Origin: Isoetes taiwanensis
Taxonomy: Eukaryota > Streptophyta > Lycopodiopsida > Isoetales > Isoetaceae
Direction: 5' to 3'
DNA: 64,000 nt
Assembly (NCBI GenBank): GCA_021234155.1
Contig: JAJEKV010000001.1
Coordinates: forward strand, 310,001-374,000
Made by a program: the position numbers and the translations under genes. Of the stretch, positions 47,101 to 60,639 are shown piece by piece; position 1 is the first letter of the stretch, and every line of letters begins with the position of its first letter. The notes under the pieces were generated by a model. It saw only the letters and a program-made list of their open reading frames with translations, did no database searches and was not told the DNA's origin.

Positions 47101-48864
47101 GCCTTCAAATGACTTTATCTTGCGATGGAGGTCTCGGATCAAAGTGGGACCCACGCTTTTGGATTCCTCTCATCAAATGCTTTCCAATGAGTAGTGGTTT
47201 GGCATCATTCCGTGCAATGTTGGATAATTTAGAGGAATATTCATAGAATCTACGGGAATCTGAGAGAATCTATGTAGAAACTTGGGGAATCTAGAGGAAT
47301 CTTGTGATAATCTTTAAAAATGAAGGGAATCTCAAGAGAATCTTAAGGAATCTATGGGAATCTTAAAAGAATCTAGGGGAATCTAAGAAAACCTTTAAGA
47401 ATCGAGGGAAATCTTGACGGAATCTTAGAGATCTAACAGGATCTTCATAGAATTTAAGGGAATCTAGGAGAATCTACATAGAATCTTGAAGAATCTAAAT
47501 GAATCTACATAGAATCTTGGGGAATCTTTATAGAACCTTAAGAATCTAGGGGATCTATCATATGGAATCTTAAGGAATCGCGGGAGATTCCAAGGGATCT
47601 AGGGGAATCTTGGACAGTAGGTGTGTTCTACAGGGGAATCTTCATAGAATCTTAGGGAATCTAGAAGAATCTACATGTAATCTTGGAGAATCTAGAGGAA
47701 TCTTAGGATAATATTTGGGAATCTAAGGGAATCTTAAGAGAAAATTTAAGAGTCTAAAGGAATCTAGAGGAATCTTGGGATAACCTTTGGAATCAAGGAA
47801 ATATCAAGAGAATCTTAAGGAATCTATGGGATTTAAAAGAATATAGGGGAATCTAAGAGAATCTTCAAAAAATGTTTGAGAATCTAGGGGAATCTTGATG
47901 GAATCTTAGAGAATCTAGTGGAATCTTCATAGAATCTAAGAGAATCTAGGAGAATCTACATAGAATATTGGGGAATCTAAAGCAATCTTTAGATAATCTT
48001 TGAAAATTTAGGGGAATCTTTGTAGAACCTTAAGAATCTAGGGGATGTTTATGGAATTTTGGGGAATTTAGGGGGAATCCAAGGAGATCTAGGAGAATCT
48101 TCATAAAATCTAAGGAAATCTAGAAGAATCTACGTGGAATCTTGAGGAATCTTAGGATAATCTTTGGGAATCTAGGGGAATCTCAAGAGAATCTTTAAGA
48201 ATCTAAAGGAATCTAAGGTAATCTTCATAAAATCTTTGAGTATCTAGAGAATCTTGGTGAAATCTTGGAGAATCTCTATAGAATCTTCATCACATGACTT
48301 TAAATTTGATTTCTAGTCGAATTTGTACAATTCCTCGAGGAATCATCCGCAGATCTTGGGAAATATAAGCGAACATTGATGGAATCTCATAGAACCTAGG
48401 GAAACCTTTCTAGAGTCTTGGAGAATCTAGGAGAATCTTTATAGGATCTTCGTTGGATGGCACTGCATTTGGCTTCTAGTCGAATTTATACTATACTATC
48501 CATATATACAGGTATTAGATGTGTGTTTTGGCATCCCATGGGCATGTTCATAGAGATTCATCCTAGCCGTCAAATGATTGAGATCAAGGGTTAGGAAGAA
48601 TCCACCTCATGTGGTGTGTGATGGGCATACACATGAAAATTCGTTTCTAATGAGGTGGCGTGCTGCATGCCCTTTATTTTTGTATGGGGGCATGTATGGA
48701 TTATGCATGGGCATCCACTTACCCCATGTCTAAACCGTTGGATGGGGGAAGATGAAATCTTGACCTTCAATATAAAGTAGGGGAAAGTGCAAAGCAATTC
48801 TTTAAAAAAGTGAGGTGGCACCTTTATTTAATGAGGAAATAATGAGTGATAAATTATTTATGGA
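44134..48864. repeat. GAATCT-rich satellite with higher-order spacer units
   Basis: Blocks dominated by gaatct/aatctt words spaced by about 4-8 bases (44630-45790, 46425-46680, 47225-48470) alternate with spacer units of about 450-530 bp (44150-44630, 45880-46420, 46685-47220, 48480-48864). The spacers share gatcaaaagggggagg, ttatttaatga and ggatcaaagtgggaccc words. The two middle spacers with their following blocks are a near-identical direct duplication offset by 801 bp. Identical 79-codon frames at 45895 and 46696 come from this duplication and are not taken as genes. Helitron D interrupts the last spacer. Confidence 0.9.
45888..47450. repeat. 801-bp near-identical tandem duplication
   Basis: The sequence from tatatgatatgttaaaaat onward at 45888 recurs at 46689 with few changes through the spacer and into the GAATCT block. 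It is the youngest amplification step in the satellite. Confidence 0.9.
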
Positions 48865-51496
48865 CTAGTAACGGTGCCCAACGTTTCTGGGCATAAGTAA
48901 AGAACGTGTCAATAACAACGCTGGGCATAAGTTAAGAACGTGTCAATAATGACCTTAAATACAACGAATAAGCCAACAATGGGAACGAAGAGGACGATAG
49001 GCCTTCACTACATTTGGTGTCGATGTTGCTCAAATATTGTTCACTATGGCTGATTATGGTGTTCAAACTACTCTAATACGCATGCGCATTATATATTATA
49101 GTGTGTCCAATTTGAATATTATTATATTGCTCTGATGTAAGTTGTTGTTATGGCTTGTTAAATGAATGTTGGTATATTGCACTAATGTGCATACTTCAAA
49201 CCTACAAATGCAAACTCTAGTTCGTTTGACATTACTAATCTTGAAAAAGAAAGTGCAAATGAGCCTGCCAAAAAACTCCAAAATGTAATAATATCACATA
49301 ACAGTCATTCCTCTGGAACATAATGATAATGTTCAACTCAGATTTCGAAAGTTGCTACTTTTGTTAGGCAGTGCTAAAATGTATTATGTTATGCAGTTCA
49401 AGGGCACAAAGAGATCTGTCTATGAAGGATACATGTCTCTGCATCAGGCAAATCTTAGGAATAAAGCTTTCGAAGCCTTTTGATCCTTCATTATCAATTT
49501 TTTTTTGATGTGTCTATGTCACATCTGTCACAACCTTAGTGTATGGTTTAATTAATTTATTGCATATTCAAATTGAGCGTTCTTCCCATGCCATGCCATC
49601 CTCTATATTTATATTCCTAATGAATTATTGCCCATCCATAGGGAGATGTGCTCAAATCTTGGGGATTGATCAACACCAGATCCCCCTCCATAGAAAATAG
49701 ACTGCAACCTTCTGCCACATTCTAGATCCTTCTAAAATGAGAACTGGCTATGATCCAGAAATCATATAGTATAGCTATCTGGAAAATTGGCTATCAAATT
49801 TGACAATAGTTTGTTCCAAAGCCTTGGCTTTAACAAAAGATCTGAACTGCTCTAAAAGTGTTCAAAGCCTTTATGAGTGGTGCTTAAGTGGTGCTCCATG
49901 GCAAACCCCCTGCAAAAGGAAGAACAAAATTCAAGAATTTGGCAGGGCAAGAATTGAAATCAATGCAGAGAGGAGAGAGACTATGTGACAATTAAAAGTA
50001 CCTTACTTCTAAAAGCCTGTAAATTCACTTAGAAATTAGTCTGCACACAGGATTAACAATCACTCATCTCTAATCTTTTTGCAATAGCAAGCCAGGCAAT
50101 CTATGCTCCTAAACTCATCCCATTTAGTCAGCACACAAATCCCATGAGCATTCATAACCACTGCAATATCTATGTGTGAAGGTGCAGATCTAGGAGCTGC
50201 AAACGAACATGCAGAAGGGTTAGAACGAATCAGAAGTAGAGAAAACGGTTAAAGTGGAAGCATTGAAGAGCTACACAAAAAAGCAGACTAAGAATAACGC
50301 AAAAGAAAGAAATAGGAAAAAAAGGAAAGAATAAACATACAGACCAACCTCTCAAATAGATGAAGCAGAAACAAAACATATCCATCTCACAGAAGATATA
50401 TCGATTGATTGGTTGTACCCTACATCCCTTAACAACACCAAAACAACACAAAAAACTTTCTAGCTTAGCCTGCAACAACCTAGCTTCTTAAGGCTGAAGC
50501 ACAACTATTTTGTTCTACATCAGCCAAACAAAAAGCCTATGAGCAAGCATATCCTTAAACAAAGCCTACCCACAAATATTTACATATATCCTCAAATCCT
50601 ACAACAACTGAACATCACAAAGAACCTTAAGTATATTGGCTCCTGCACTCATGAGTTGCTTTGCATTGTTGCCTTTATCATATCTGCCGCAAATCTAACT
50701 CCTAGAAGATCCCAATAAATCAGAGACACAGATCTGTGGATGTTTCCTGGTTTCGATCCAATAACTGGGATAATCTCTTGTGGCCGAAAAACTATTTGAT
50801 ACATTGCTTCTTGTAAGTTCTAGTACTATATAATTGGGATGTCCAATTCACTGCTCTGAAGCTTTGCTACCTATCTTAACACAAAAAACATGAATCTGTC
50901 ATGGCTATGGGCTATGGCTATGGAGTTGAGAACATACCTATGGCTGAATTCCTTGAGCAGGTTCTGGATTCCTTGGCCATAGCAATGCAAAGATTGCTCC
51001 TTCGAAGAGGGAAAACTGTGGTTCTTTCTGCAAATCAAAATTCTTCTTATATCAACATTACGTCACTTTTGCATCTGGATTTTCGTTACTAATCTCAACT
51101 CTTAGCCACTGGCCTGAGATCGCTGGCTGAAGCTCCACAGGTCCACAATCGATGGTATCTCTATTCGGGCTCTGCAGTGCAGGTATTGTTTGACGTCCAC
51201 AGAGGAAGTTAGGCCACAGACTGAAGCGACACCAGTAGCATCATATGCTGCTCTTTCAGCCATAGATAGCTTCAGAGGAGACCTGCAGGTATCGGGTCGC
51301 CAGCATCTTTTCGCAAGCCCATTAGAAGGCTCCACCATCCACCATAGCTGCTTAAGAGAGGGAGGAAAAATTGATGTCAAATGGAAGAAATATACGGATA
51401 AACTTCAGCCTTAGGATCAATCCTGCCCTAGATCTAAGCCCTCCGATCTAGGGCGAGATTGAAGACAGACATACAGAATAATTTTATAATAAAGGA
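48865..51496 (-). mobile_element. Helitron D (non-autonomous)
   Basis: On the minus strand it begins TCCTTTATTATAAAATTATTC at 51496 after a host A and ends with hairpin TGCCCA...TGGGCA, CCGTTA, CTAG at 48865 before a host T. This is the same family as A and B, with a similar 5' end. It is 2632 bp long with no Rep/helicase coding. A short tandem copy of the end (cgctgggcataagttaagaa) lies just inside, near 48890-48950. It is inserted in a spacer of the GAATCT satellite. Confidence 0.85.
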
Positions 51497-51585
51497 TGGA
51501 CTAGATGGGCAATGTTCATACTGGCCTTATACAATGCTAGCTCTGCAAAAATAGGTGGTATATAAAGTCTTCAAGTTTGATAAGG

Positions 51586-51964
51586 GACTCGCGAGAGACA
51601 CAAAACCGGCCGTCACCCTCGAGGTGGAAAAAAACAGCATCACCCGTAGGTGGAGAATAACGCAGCAGGATGTTGAAGAAACATAAACATGAGAATAGCA
51701 ACACCCACAGGTGGAGAACAATAAAGAGTGCATGAACAACAAAAAAATACAAATGAAAAAAGACTCATGCGCCCACGCAGCAGGGCGGGAAGGGAGGGAA
51801 GCCACGAGAGGAGAAGAAGAGCTGCTGTGAGAAGACGCCGATAACCGGGCTGAAAATGGAAATGGCCTAATATAGGCGCTCGTCCCTTCCCAGAATGACG
51901 ATCCGATGGCTCGGATCGATGGGATTCTGGGAAGGGACTCGCGAGAGACACAAAACCGGCCGAC
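51586..51964. repeat. 29-bp direct repeat 350 bp apart
   Basis: gggactcgcgagagacacaa plus the next nine bases occurs at 51586 and 51936. The interval holds the left copy of the 131-bp repeat described separately. Confidence 0.85.
51793..51924. repeat. 131-bp direct repeat, left copy
   Basis: It starts ggagggaagccacgagag and ends with the perfect inverted pair cgatccga-tggc-tcggatcg. It matches 55333-55463 with a few differences. The pair brackets 3.4 kb of gene-free DNA, as the ends of a small LTR-like (TRIM/LARD) fossil might, but TG...CA ends and a primer-binding site are not seen. Confidence 0.85.
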
Positions 51965-54900
51965 TACCAAAGGACTTCCTCACTATAAGCCCAGTCGTCG
52001 CGAAACCTCCAAAGCCCAGTCATCGCGAAACCTCCAGGTGTTGAGTTGGGTCGCGAAGCACATAGCGGGAGTGAGAAGAAGAGGAGCGCCAGCGATCGTG
52101 GCCTTGAAAGATCATGTGGAACCCGAAGCGGCACCATGTGGAACCCGAACGCCACGCGCCGCTGCGAAAGTAGAATCGTACCACCATACTGGAATGGACG
52201 TAAGCCGATAGCAAGAAGACACTCCCGCCACCACCCCCGGGCAGTCGGATAGGATAAAGGACGCAGAGAGGAAGGAAAGGGCGAAAAGAGGGTCACGGAC
52301 CGAGGATCGAGAGATATGAAAAACCGGTAGAAATTAAGGGCCCGGATAGTGGCGGGTGAACGGCTGCGCGAGCTAAAGAAATCATATGACCACGGGCAAG
52401 TTGGTCTCGTTTGGAGTGGCGGATCACGAACATCAACATGCGGAGAGGGGAAAAAAAAGCGAGATCGCGCTGAAATGGAGAACAATAGAGCCCGGACATC
52501 TTTGGCGGTGAGAGGAAGAAAGGTGATGAGGGGCGAGCCGGACGAAAGAACTAAAGAGTCGAGTTCAATCGAGAGGGAAGCTTCGCGTTGACGACGAAGC
52601 ACCAAAGCCTTGGCCGAGCCGTGGGAAGAAAGCGGCCAAGGAGAAGAGCCGGACGTGCTTGCTATGGACGGCATCAGCTCAATGACCTGAAAAAAGGAAG
52701 GACATTAGAGAACAATGAAAAGAAAAGCACGCCGCCACGATGACGAATCTAAGGAGGCGCCCCGGCATGCCAACGAGAACGGCAACAAGGCGATGAAAAA
52801 CAAACTACGTTACTGCGTACAATGCACATATGCAGATCACGGACTTATGTCCGTAGAGAGTTTTCTTAGTTGAATACAGATTACGGACCAAGTCCGGTGG
52901 ACGCGCTACTGGACTGGGGTCCGTGAATGTGGCTATTATTTCTTCCGAACCTGTGGCCAATATCTAGACGGTCCCCGCATCATGGATCCCCAAAAAGAAT
53001 AAACAATAACGATAAATAATAAGAAAGAATAACAAATAACTGAGATAATAAGGCAAAGAGGAAAAAACTTACCCATGGGAATGTAAAAATGCATAGACAT
53101 AAAGAAGACAAAGTGCAACCCAACATATGGTGTCAAAAACAAAGTGCAATCGTGCCTGTGGCGGACAAAAAAACACATCATAGACAATAACAAAAGGAAA
53201 AATGAGACCCTGGGAATGACCCGTATGCCAAAAAACAAGGAAACCCAACGTTGGAAGGTGCGGAAAAACAACCGAGTTAATGCAGGTAGTGAATAAAAGG
53301 AAGCCCACGTGCATATAAGCCCCCAAGTGATCAACAAGAATGATGAATAATGAGGAAAAATGATAAATAACTGCGGGAATAAGAGAAAGAAGAAAAAACG
53401 TACCATGGTAATGTGCAAAAATGGATAGACGTAAAAAAGACAAAGTGTGACCCAACATATGATGCCAATAAATCACAAAACGAGATAGGTAGCAGAATCA
53501 TAAACATGTGATATGCAATAAAAGGAAATAAAAGCATGATGAGGCACCTTATTGAGGATCCAAAAAACATAAAAGCGACATAACACAGTAATTCGAATAG
53601 CGCAGCAACCATAGAATAGTGTGAAGCATTGAAATCCCATAGAAACCACAATTGCAAAGGAGAAAATGATCCGAACCCACCATGGGAAAACAATTATAAG
53701 ATCGTGCTATATATTAAGAAACCACATGGGCAACTCAAACGAAAAATGTAAAAAGAAACATAGGAAAAGAGATTCATAACCAAATGAAGCACCGTATGAC
53801 AAATCCCCTAATTGCCTTGTACATGAGAACAACAATAAACCCATCACCCATGCTCAAGAACAGAGAATGCAACTTCGTGAAGTAACAAAATAATTGCGCT
53901 AATAAAGTGAACAAAGGAACCAACAAACACTAAAGCTTCCGGATGATCATGCCAGAAAAGAAGAAAAAATCCTAAACGCAAGCCCAAATATTCGAATCCA
54001 AGTATAGGTCCAAACCAAATACATATAAGAAATTTAACCACAAAGGACAAGAGGTGGAAAACATGTCGGAAAAGACTGTAATGGGACAGAAAAGGACTCA
54101 AAAACGACGACTTCCCCATCTAGATGCAAAAAGTGACAATCCAATACATATATATATATGGAAAATTGGTGTAGAAACCCACTTGACATAGAGCCAATGG
54201 CCAAACCTATAGAAAATATATATAAGAAGCATGCAATGCAACATGTGAAAACGCCAAATATATATCACGGAAGAGAAGCAATATTAGACCCAAAATATCG
54301 AAAACAAAGAACTAGGCGTGCAACGAACTAAGAAAATATTTGATGAACAAAGATAAAAAGCGAAGTCAATGAATCCATAACCAACCATATACATATGATA
54401 TCGATATAGCATGATAAAAATCACTCTCAGAAAAACCAATGTAAGACAGGAAAAGAATCACTCATAATTATGTCACACGAGTATAAGCCAAGGTTAAGGT
54501 CAAGGTCAAGATCAACTGCATATAGGGAGATAGCCAGTAATTATCATGTCCAACAACAAACAATAGCTCAAAATTGCAACTTACAACCCATGTCAATAGC
54601 AGCAAAATCTGTAACCACAAAAGAACATGAAAGACAAATTGCCCAAATGACATAATGAATGCAAAATGTAGTGTAACTTCCACCAAATGCATCATAATAA
54701 CTTGAAGGCTAATCATTCCTATAGCAAAAGGGAGCTAAAAAATACATGTCCCAAATGAAATAAACCCATGCAAATGCACCCATAAGTTCAAAAACCAATG
54801 CTCGGGGGCCATCCTAAAGAAAACCAAACCAACTGATCCAACGAAAGCAAATGAAGTGGAGGAATATACAACTAGAAGCAAGGCGTGATTAAAAAGAAAG

Positions 54901-55332
54901 GCAGAATCAAGGTTGTCGAAAGGGGAGGTTGTGGCCAAGGGTACTGAAGAGATGGGTTTGAGAGGGCGAATGTCGAGATGGAAGGCAAGGAGTTTAGCCG
55001 TATAACCAAGTGAGGAAATGGGCAAATGAAAAACACAATGACGTGAAACGGGACATGGTTTGCGATAATAAAATAAAGGAGGTATATGAGAAATGAAAAT
55101 GAAAACACATTGACATATTATCAATAGAGAAATCCATCAACAAAGCCAAATACAAATAAAAAACCGCAAGATACATATAAGAAAAGTAGCTAGAAAGACG
55201 GAAGTGATGTCAACCGAGTTGAGCAAACGGAAAAGTGCAGGTTGAAGAGCAGGAAAAATTCAGAATCTGTGAGGGGAAAACGGAGGGAAGCAAGATGATA
55301 AGACAGGTGGGAAGCAATGGACAAGGAAAGAC
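51925..55332. other. Gene-free DNA between direct repeats
   Basis: Minus-strand frames rich in F/S/L here (for example 52936-53693, 54735-55124) follow from A/G bias of the plus strand, and no domain is seen. Three short hairpins with ggac/gtcc arms lie at 52839-52925, and a degenerate direct repeat about 327 bp apart (gacataaagaagacaaagtg, 53095 and 53422) is present. 51960-52670 is richer in CpG than its surroundings. Confidence 0.45.
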
Positions 55333-55463
55333 GGAGGGAAGCCACGAGAGGAGAAGAAGAGCTGCTGTGAGAAGACGCCGATAACCGGGCTGAAACGGAA
55401 ATGGCCTAATATAGGTGCTCGTCCCTTTCCAGAATGACGATCCGATGGCTCGGATCGATGGGA
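55333..55463. repeat. 131-bp direct repeat, right copy
   Basis: Matches 51793-51924, including the cgatccgatggctcggatcg inverted pair. Confidence 0.85.
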
Positions 55464-56577
55464 ATTTGAGAAAAAGGGACCAGTTGACGTGGCATGTGAG
55501 TCCCCGAAAGGGAGGCCGGATCTACCTCTGCAATTTACTTGCGAGACTGAAATGGCTAGACGTGGCGAATGTTCTGCAAGTGGAAATGCTCAAGATGATT
55601 CCGGCATGAGCAAAGATTAGGACTTTTGTCTGGCGGCGAAAATCAGGCTACGAGGCTGCAAAATGTATTTGTTGATTCCGATTTGCCACAGGAGTGCAGT
55701 GTTTGAATTTCTCATTGGATCTCAATTTATGGCATTTGTTTCCATTCCACGTTCAATTTGGTGGTGTATCTAGCCTTTACTTTGGTGCAAAGGTGGCTTT
55801 TACCTCTCAGGTTAGTTTCCTTTGAATCTTCTATTTTGTACGCTGATTGCTGGCTCTGTCTTTTATGTCTCAGGTCAGTTTCGTTTGGATCTTTTATTTT
55901 GTACGGGTTGTGATAGCTCTTAATTTACGTAAGTCCTGCTGTTGCTCTATCTCTGTGTTTTTTTTTTTTGGGGGCAGGGTATTGAAGAGGGCTAGGTAAA
56001 TGGGTTTGATTGATAAAATGCTTTTGTTTGATTGTCAAACCTCGTGAAGATGTTTAATAGGCATTTGTTTGAGAATTTATCTTTCATGCAATGTCTCTTG
56101 AAATTCAGAGAAGGAATGTCATGCATCGTCTTTCTTTTTCCTGTTTTTGTCAGGTTGTTTACTTGTCCTAGACAATGTAGTAATAGTGTTTGTGCTCTTT
56201 GCAGACTCTGTCTTAACCTCTGGGAATCGAAGAAAACAACGAGAAGGAAGCGAATATCAAAGGTATGGTAACCCACGTAGTCAAACAAACTCATTGCACG
56301 TTCTGCTTTTTTTCTTGATTGCTTCTGTGTATGTGTAAAGAGTGCTCCTTAACCATAAGGCTCTATGACAACTTCGCATTTTTCTGTCCAGTAATTTCCT
56401 ATGTATGATGCTTCTAGAATTGACTAGTTTTATATGGATGCAATCAAACATACATTCTTTATGTGCTACCGAAAACAGTGCCATTATTTGGTGGCAATTG
56501 TGACACGTTTCCTATGTTAGTGTAGGTCAACAGTGATTTGTGTATGTTCGCAATATATCTAGTCACTGTTAAAAGCC
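55464..56577. other. Unassigned DNA
   Basis: No recognisable coding sequence. Pyrimidine-rich stretches and cag/gt-like edges around 55800-56270 might be introns or UTR of the following pseudogene, but nothing confirms this. Confidence 0.3.
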
Positions 56578-59030
56578 ATGCCAAGGCGAGCGATAGAGAT
56601 AGATCCAAATAGAAATTACACAAGTGAGGAGTTGAAAAGATTGAAACGAAATGAATATCAGCGAAGATGGTATGCTAGGCTATCGGATGAAAGGAAGAAT
56701 GACCTGAGGTTGAGAAGGGAAAATATGGGGCATAGAGGGCGCGTCAAAGGCCAAGATACGCCAGCAGCAAAGATGCGAGCAAGGTAGCGACTGATCGAAT
56801 GGCATGTCCGAAGACGAATCGTTTCACAATTTGATAACCAACAAGTGGGTAAATTGTGTAATCGATTGCGGATCATACCGCCGTCATTGCCGCCACAAAA
56901 CTACTCGCTCCTGTGCAAGACATTGATATTATCACGGTCCGTACCGACAATAGCGAGGTTACAACAAAAACGAACGTGAAGTTGAGATGGTATGTTGAGC
57001 TCTCGAGGAAAGAAAGGCTGATCACGAGCAAAAAGACAATGCACAAGGCGGGGGCAAAAGAGCGAACAAGACAACCCCAGTATGACCAGAGCTATGATTG
57101 CAAGTGCTAGTGGCCGATCATGTGTTGGCAATGACGGCATTAACGTCAAATATGTAAGATGCAAGCCCAAATGCCCATTGCAATCCCATGGAGTAAGTCA
57201 TGCATATATTGTGGTGCTAGATTGGCTGCGAGATGAAAGTGATATCTTCTTTGTAACAATGGTAAATTAGCATGCTTCCGTTGTTACCGAGGCTGCCTCT
57301 TACCCTTTGCAAATCTTTATGCTCCAATCGAGGATTCGGTCGCGGATAATTAAAAATTGAACCAGACTCTTTTGCTTCAACTGCTAGCGCTTTGTGCGGA
57401 TGGACAATTTGTTGATTTACCAACTCCATCTTCTATTGCGGCGATGGGACGGACATATCACCAACTTTTTTCAGGTGTGTCCAAACCACATCAACCATTG
57501 CATTGGTATATCTATGATGAAAGTGATAGATCTGTAGGCATGCGAGGATGCACGATGTAAGGGCTGATTGGGTTTAAAAATAGGAGAGGCACCGGAAATA
57601 TAAATCCGTATTGTGGACTCATCCGGAATGATCACGAGGGTATGCAACTAGAGACCCGGCGCTAAGGTTGAATGGGACAATTACAACAAAGTGAGGTTGT
57701 TCTTTGTGGTACATGCCAACAACTTCGATGACATAAATCAAGAACTGCATGTATTCAGTTTGCATGATAACCCACCGTGATATATATAAGCATCTTAGAT
57801 CCACAATATGAGCCCTTGCAATATCCTCTATTATATCCACACCGGAACGTTGGGTTGGTCTCGGATAATGAACAACATTTATCACAACTAGATTGGTATA
57901 GATGTAGACTAATCCATGAGCAAAGGTTCTTACAAATAGAGGCTTGCATGTGAATATATTGTTGATATGTATTCTAAAGAAGAGAAGCTAAATTTTCTAG
58001 CAACCGTCGTTATAACGAAATGTGCCAAGTCTAGATCGACTTTGCGTGAAGAGGACCAACGAGCAGTCCGCGACGCAAAGTTGCCTTCATCTTTTCTTGG
58101 CGCAAGAGTTGGTGCTCATTCGGATTGCGGATGCACTTGCTCTCACTAGAGCAAAGGACCGCCTAGTTTTCTTTGTGACAATCACAAATCGAATCCAGTG
58201 GCGAAATTAAAGCAATGTTACTGACTGGACAAACATCGGCAGAGATACGGTAAATAGTTGTCCGTTCATTCCATGCCCGTTTCAAATGAGCAAAAGCTTT
58301 GCTTTCACGTTCATATTTTTGGACCAATTGTGTACATGTTACATGTCATTGAGTTTTGAGCGTGGACTTCCTCATGGTCACATAGTGTTTAAAACAAAAT
58401 ATGATAGATCTCCGAGAATGATTGACTCTTTGATATCGTGTGAGATACCAAAGCGATGACACATTAGCAACAATGGTGCGCCAAATACATGATCCACCAC
58501 CACTCGACCGTTGCTCCAAGGATGGCTCTTCTTTGTTGGAAGTATCCCCGACCTCTTAACCAATCAACGAATTGATGCTAGGGGTATGTATGCGATATCG
58601 AAGGCGCACGCGAGAAGACACTAATGTTCTTCCTTGCTTTTCTATTGAAGCAACTTGATTGCCATGTGAACGTAGATATTGCCGCCTTTTCATGTCTTCA
58701 TGTATTTATACACCTACATATATAAGGGGTTTGATAAGGTACGTACCATATTGGTTCCAATGGCGACATGGAGAGTGAGGTGGGCGATTATATGTGTGCA
58801 AGATATTACAAAGACAGACGGAGTGAGGTGGGCGATTATATAAGTGCGAGATATTTTATCATCGGCGAGGCGGCATGGCGGATTCTCAAATTCCATATCA
58901 CTGAAAAAACGGCTGTCTTTGTGAAGTGCCTTCCTATCCACCTTGAAGCAGGAATGTCAATAAGATGTAGAAGAGATCAAAAGCGGCATCGATTCTTGGT
59001 ATCGAGTATTTCCTCGGACCACTAACACCG
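56578..59030 (+). pseudogene. Decayed Helitron Rep (helitron_like_N) protein
   Basis: Starts MPRRAIEIDPNRNYTSEELK, then the basic block QRRWYARLSDERKND, echoed later by LRWYVELSRKERL. Near 57190 a Cys pair and a following NGK block (SCIYCGARL, CNNGKLACF) match the zinc-binding region before Rep. At 57440-57540 AMGRTYHQLFSGVSKPHQPL and HWYIYDESDRSVGMR match the helitron_like_N region (usual QLYIYDT). LPSSFLG lies near 58090, and near 58360 ERGLPHGHIVF is the HUH two-His motif that binds the metal for strand nicking. At about 58800-58960 YISARYFIIGEAAWRILKFH and PIHLEA are the segment after Rep. No helicase follows. Blocks are spread over several frames with stops, so the gene is dead. Its ends are not seen, so a link to Helitrons A-D is unproven. 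Confidence 0.7.
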
Positions 59031-60588
59031 AGTTTCTCGATCCGACATACGTGGACTACTATGAACGCTACACGTTTTTGCCTTTGAGTCGAGCACACGA
59101 TACACCTGACGAGCACATTGAAATAGGTCATGGCACAATTCCTAGAAATATTGTGCATGCCAGAACACAAGCCCCCCAAAATTGAATCATTATAATTTTT
59201 TTTTAATGGTTTGTTGGTGAAAACCAAATCCATAGATCAATACATGTTTGTGGGTTCAAAAGTTTACAAACCATGTCTAGTTATTTAATATGGTTCATCA
59301 ACATATTTTTTAAAGGTGATAAGACAACATTTTTATGACATAGTATTGAAACATGGCAATCTTAATTGGTTTTTATAACAACTTAACCTATATGATATTC
59401 TAATATGGTTCATCAACATATTTTTCTAAGGTGATAAGACAACATTGTTTTATGACATGATGTTGAAACATGGCAATTTTAATTGGTCTCGTAATGACTT
59501 AAACTATATGATATGTACTCATTGTTTAATAGGTCACATTTATTAGACTGGTATTTGATCGCATCTATCTTCTTCAGTATATTGACATGGTAATGTTAAG
59601 TGCATAATTATCATGACATTTTATAGTGATTAATCACTAGTACACAACCTGGTAAACAATCTTGGTTTAAATATGCTAATATGACTTTTTTACCCTATTT
59701 TCTCCATGGTACTAAAACATAATTATTTCAGCTAATTTTTCTAGCAACTTAAAATGTCTGATACGAACTAATGATTAGTATTTCAAGTTTAATAGAATGG
59801 TATTTGATCGTATCTATACATGGTAAATTATTTGGATATTTTGTAGCAATTAATGGACAACATATAAAGCGGCAAATTGACATGGTTTGAATATGATTTT
59901 TTTTCCCTATAATTTGGAATCGTTAATCATTACGATTTGGAAACGGTGTAGGTATACCTAGTTTCAATATATGGTATTTAATAGTGCTTCTTGTGTGACA
60001 TTTAGTGATATGAAATTGGAGCATAATAATTGACCTTTTTGCATTTAAACCTTAATAATAAACTATCTTTAAATATAATTGTAGCCTTTACAATAACATT
60101 TAAAGGTTAAACCTTATATCTACAATCAGATTTTCTCCATTTCTTTTTGCACAATTAATGTATTGATTACATCTAGATATGTCAGTTGTAGCCAGCAAAT
60201 ATGCACCAACTACCTTTACAATGATTTAAGGTTTAACCTTTAAGATATAAACTTTTAATAATTGACCTTCTCCATTGCACAATAAACCTTAATACATGTA
60301 ATTAGATTCATAGCCTTTCTGCTGGGCGTTTAACAGCTTATCTGCCATGGAACGAGTTGAGAAATGTGCTTCTGTCTGTAAATGTGCTTCAGAAATGGGG
60401 TTGGTAGTTTCCTCAGCTTGGCAAATAATCCATGACTTTGTGTTTCATGCACAAAGATCAACACCATGTGCATGAAAAGGTTGAGTTGCTGGTTGAATCT
60501 TCACTACCATCCAATCAATTGTCAGCCAGCATATATGCTCATTAAGCCTTACCAACAATTCTGGAAGCTTAAAGAATCGTCGATGTTG
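59031..60588. other. AT-rich gene-free DNA with tandem duplication
   Basis: A unit of about 115 bp (59287-59400 and 59401-59512; aatatggttcatcaacatat) is duplicated. Later text repeats words such as gtatttgatcg and aaccttaata. No coding region is seen. Confidence 0.6.
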
Positions 60589-60639
60589 TTATGAGTTGGC
60601 AATCAGGCACATGTATACCATGATCGCATGCTGGTATGC

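Noticed and set aside
52936-55124. Minus-strand hydrophobic proteins
   Set aside because: F/S/L-rich frames caused by strand A/G bias; overlapping frames show the same composition and no membrane-protein family fits.
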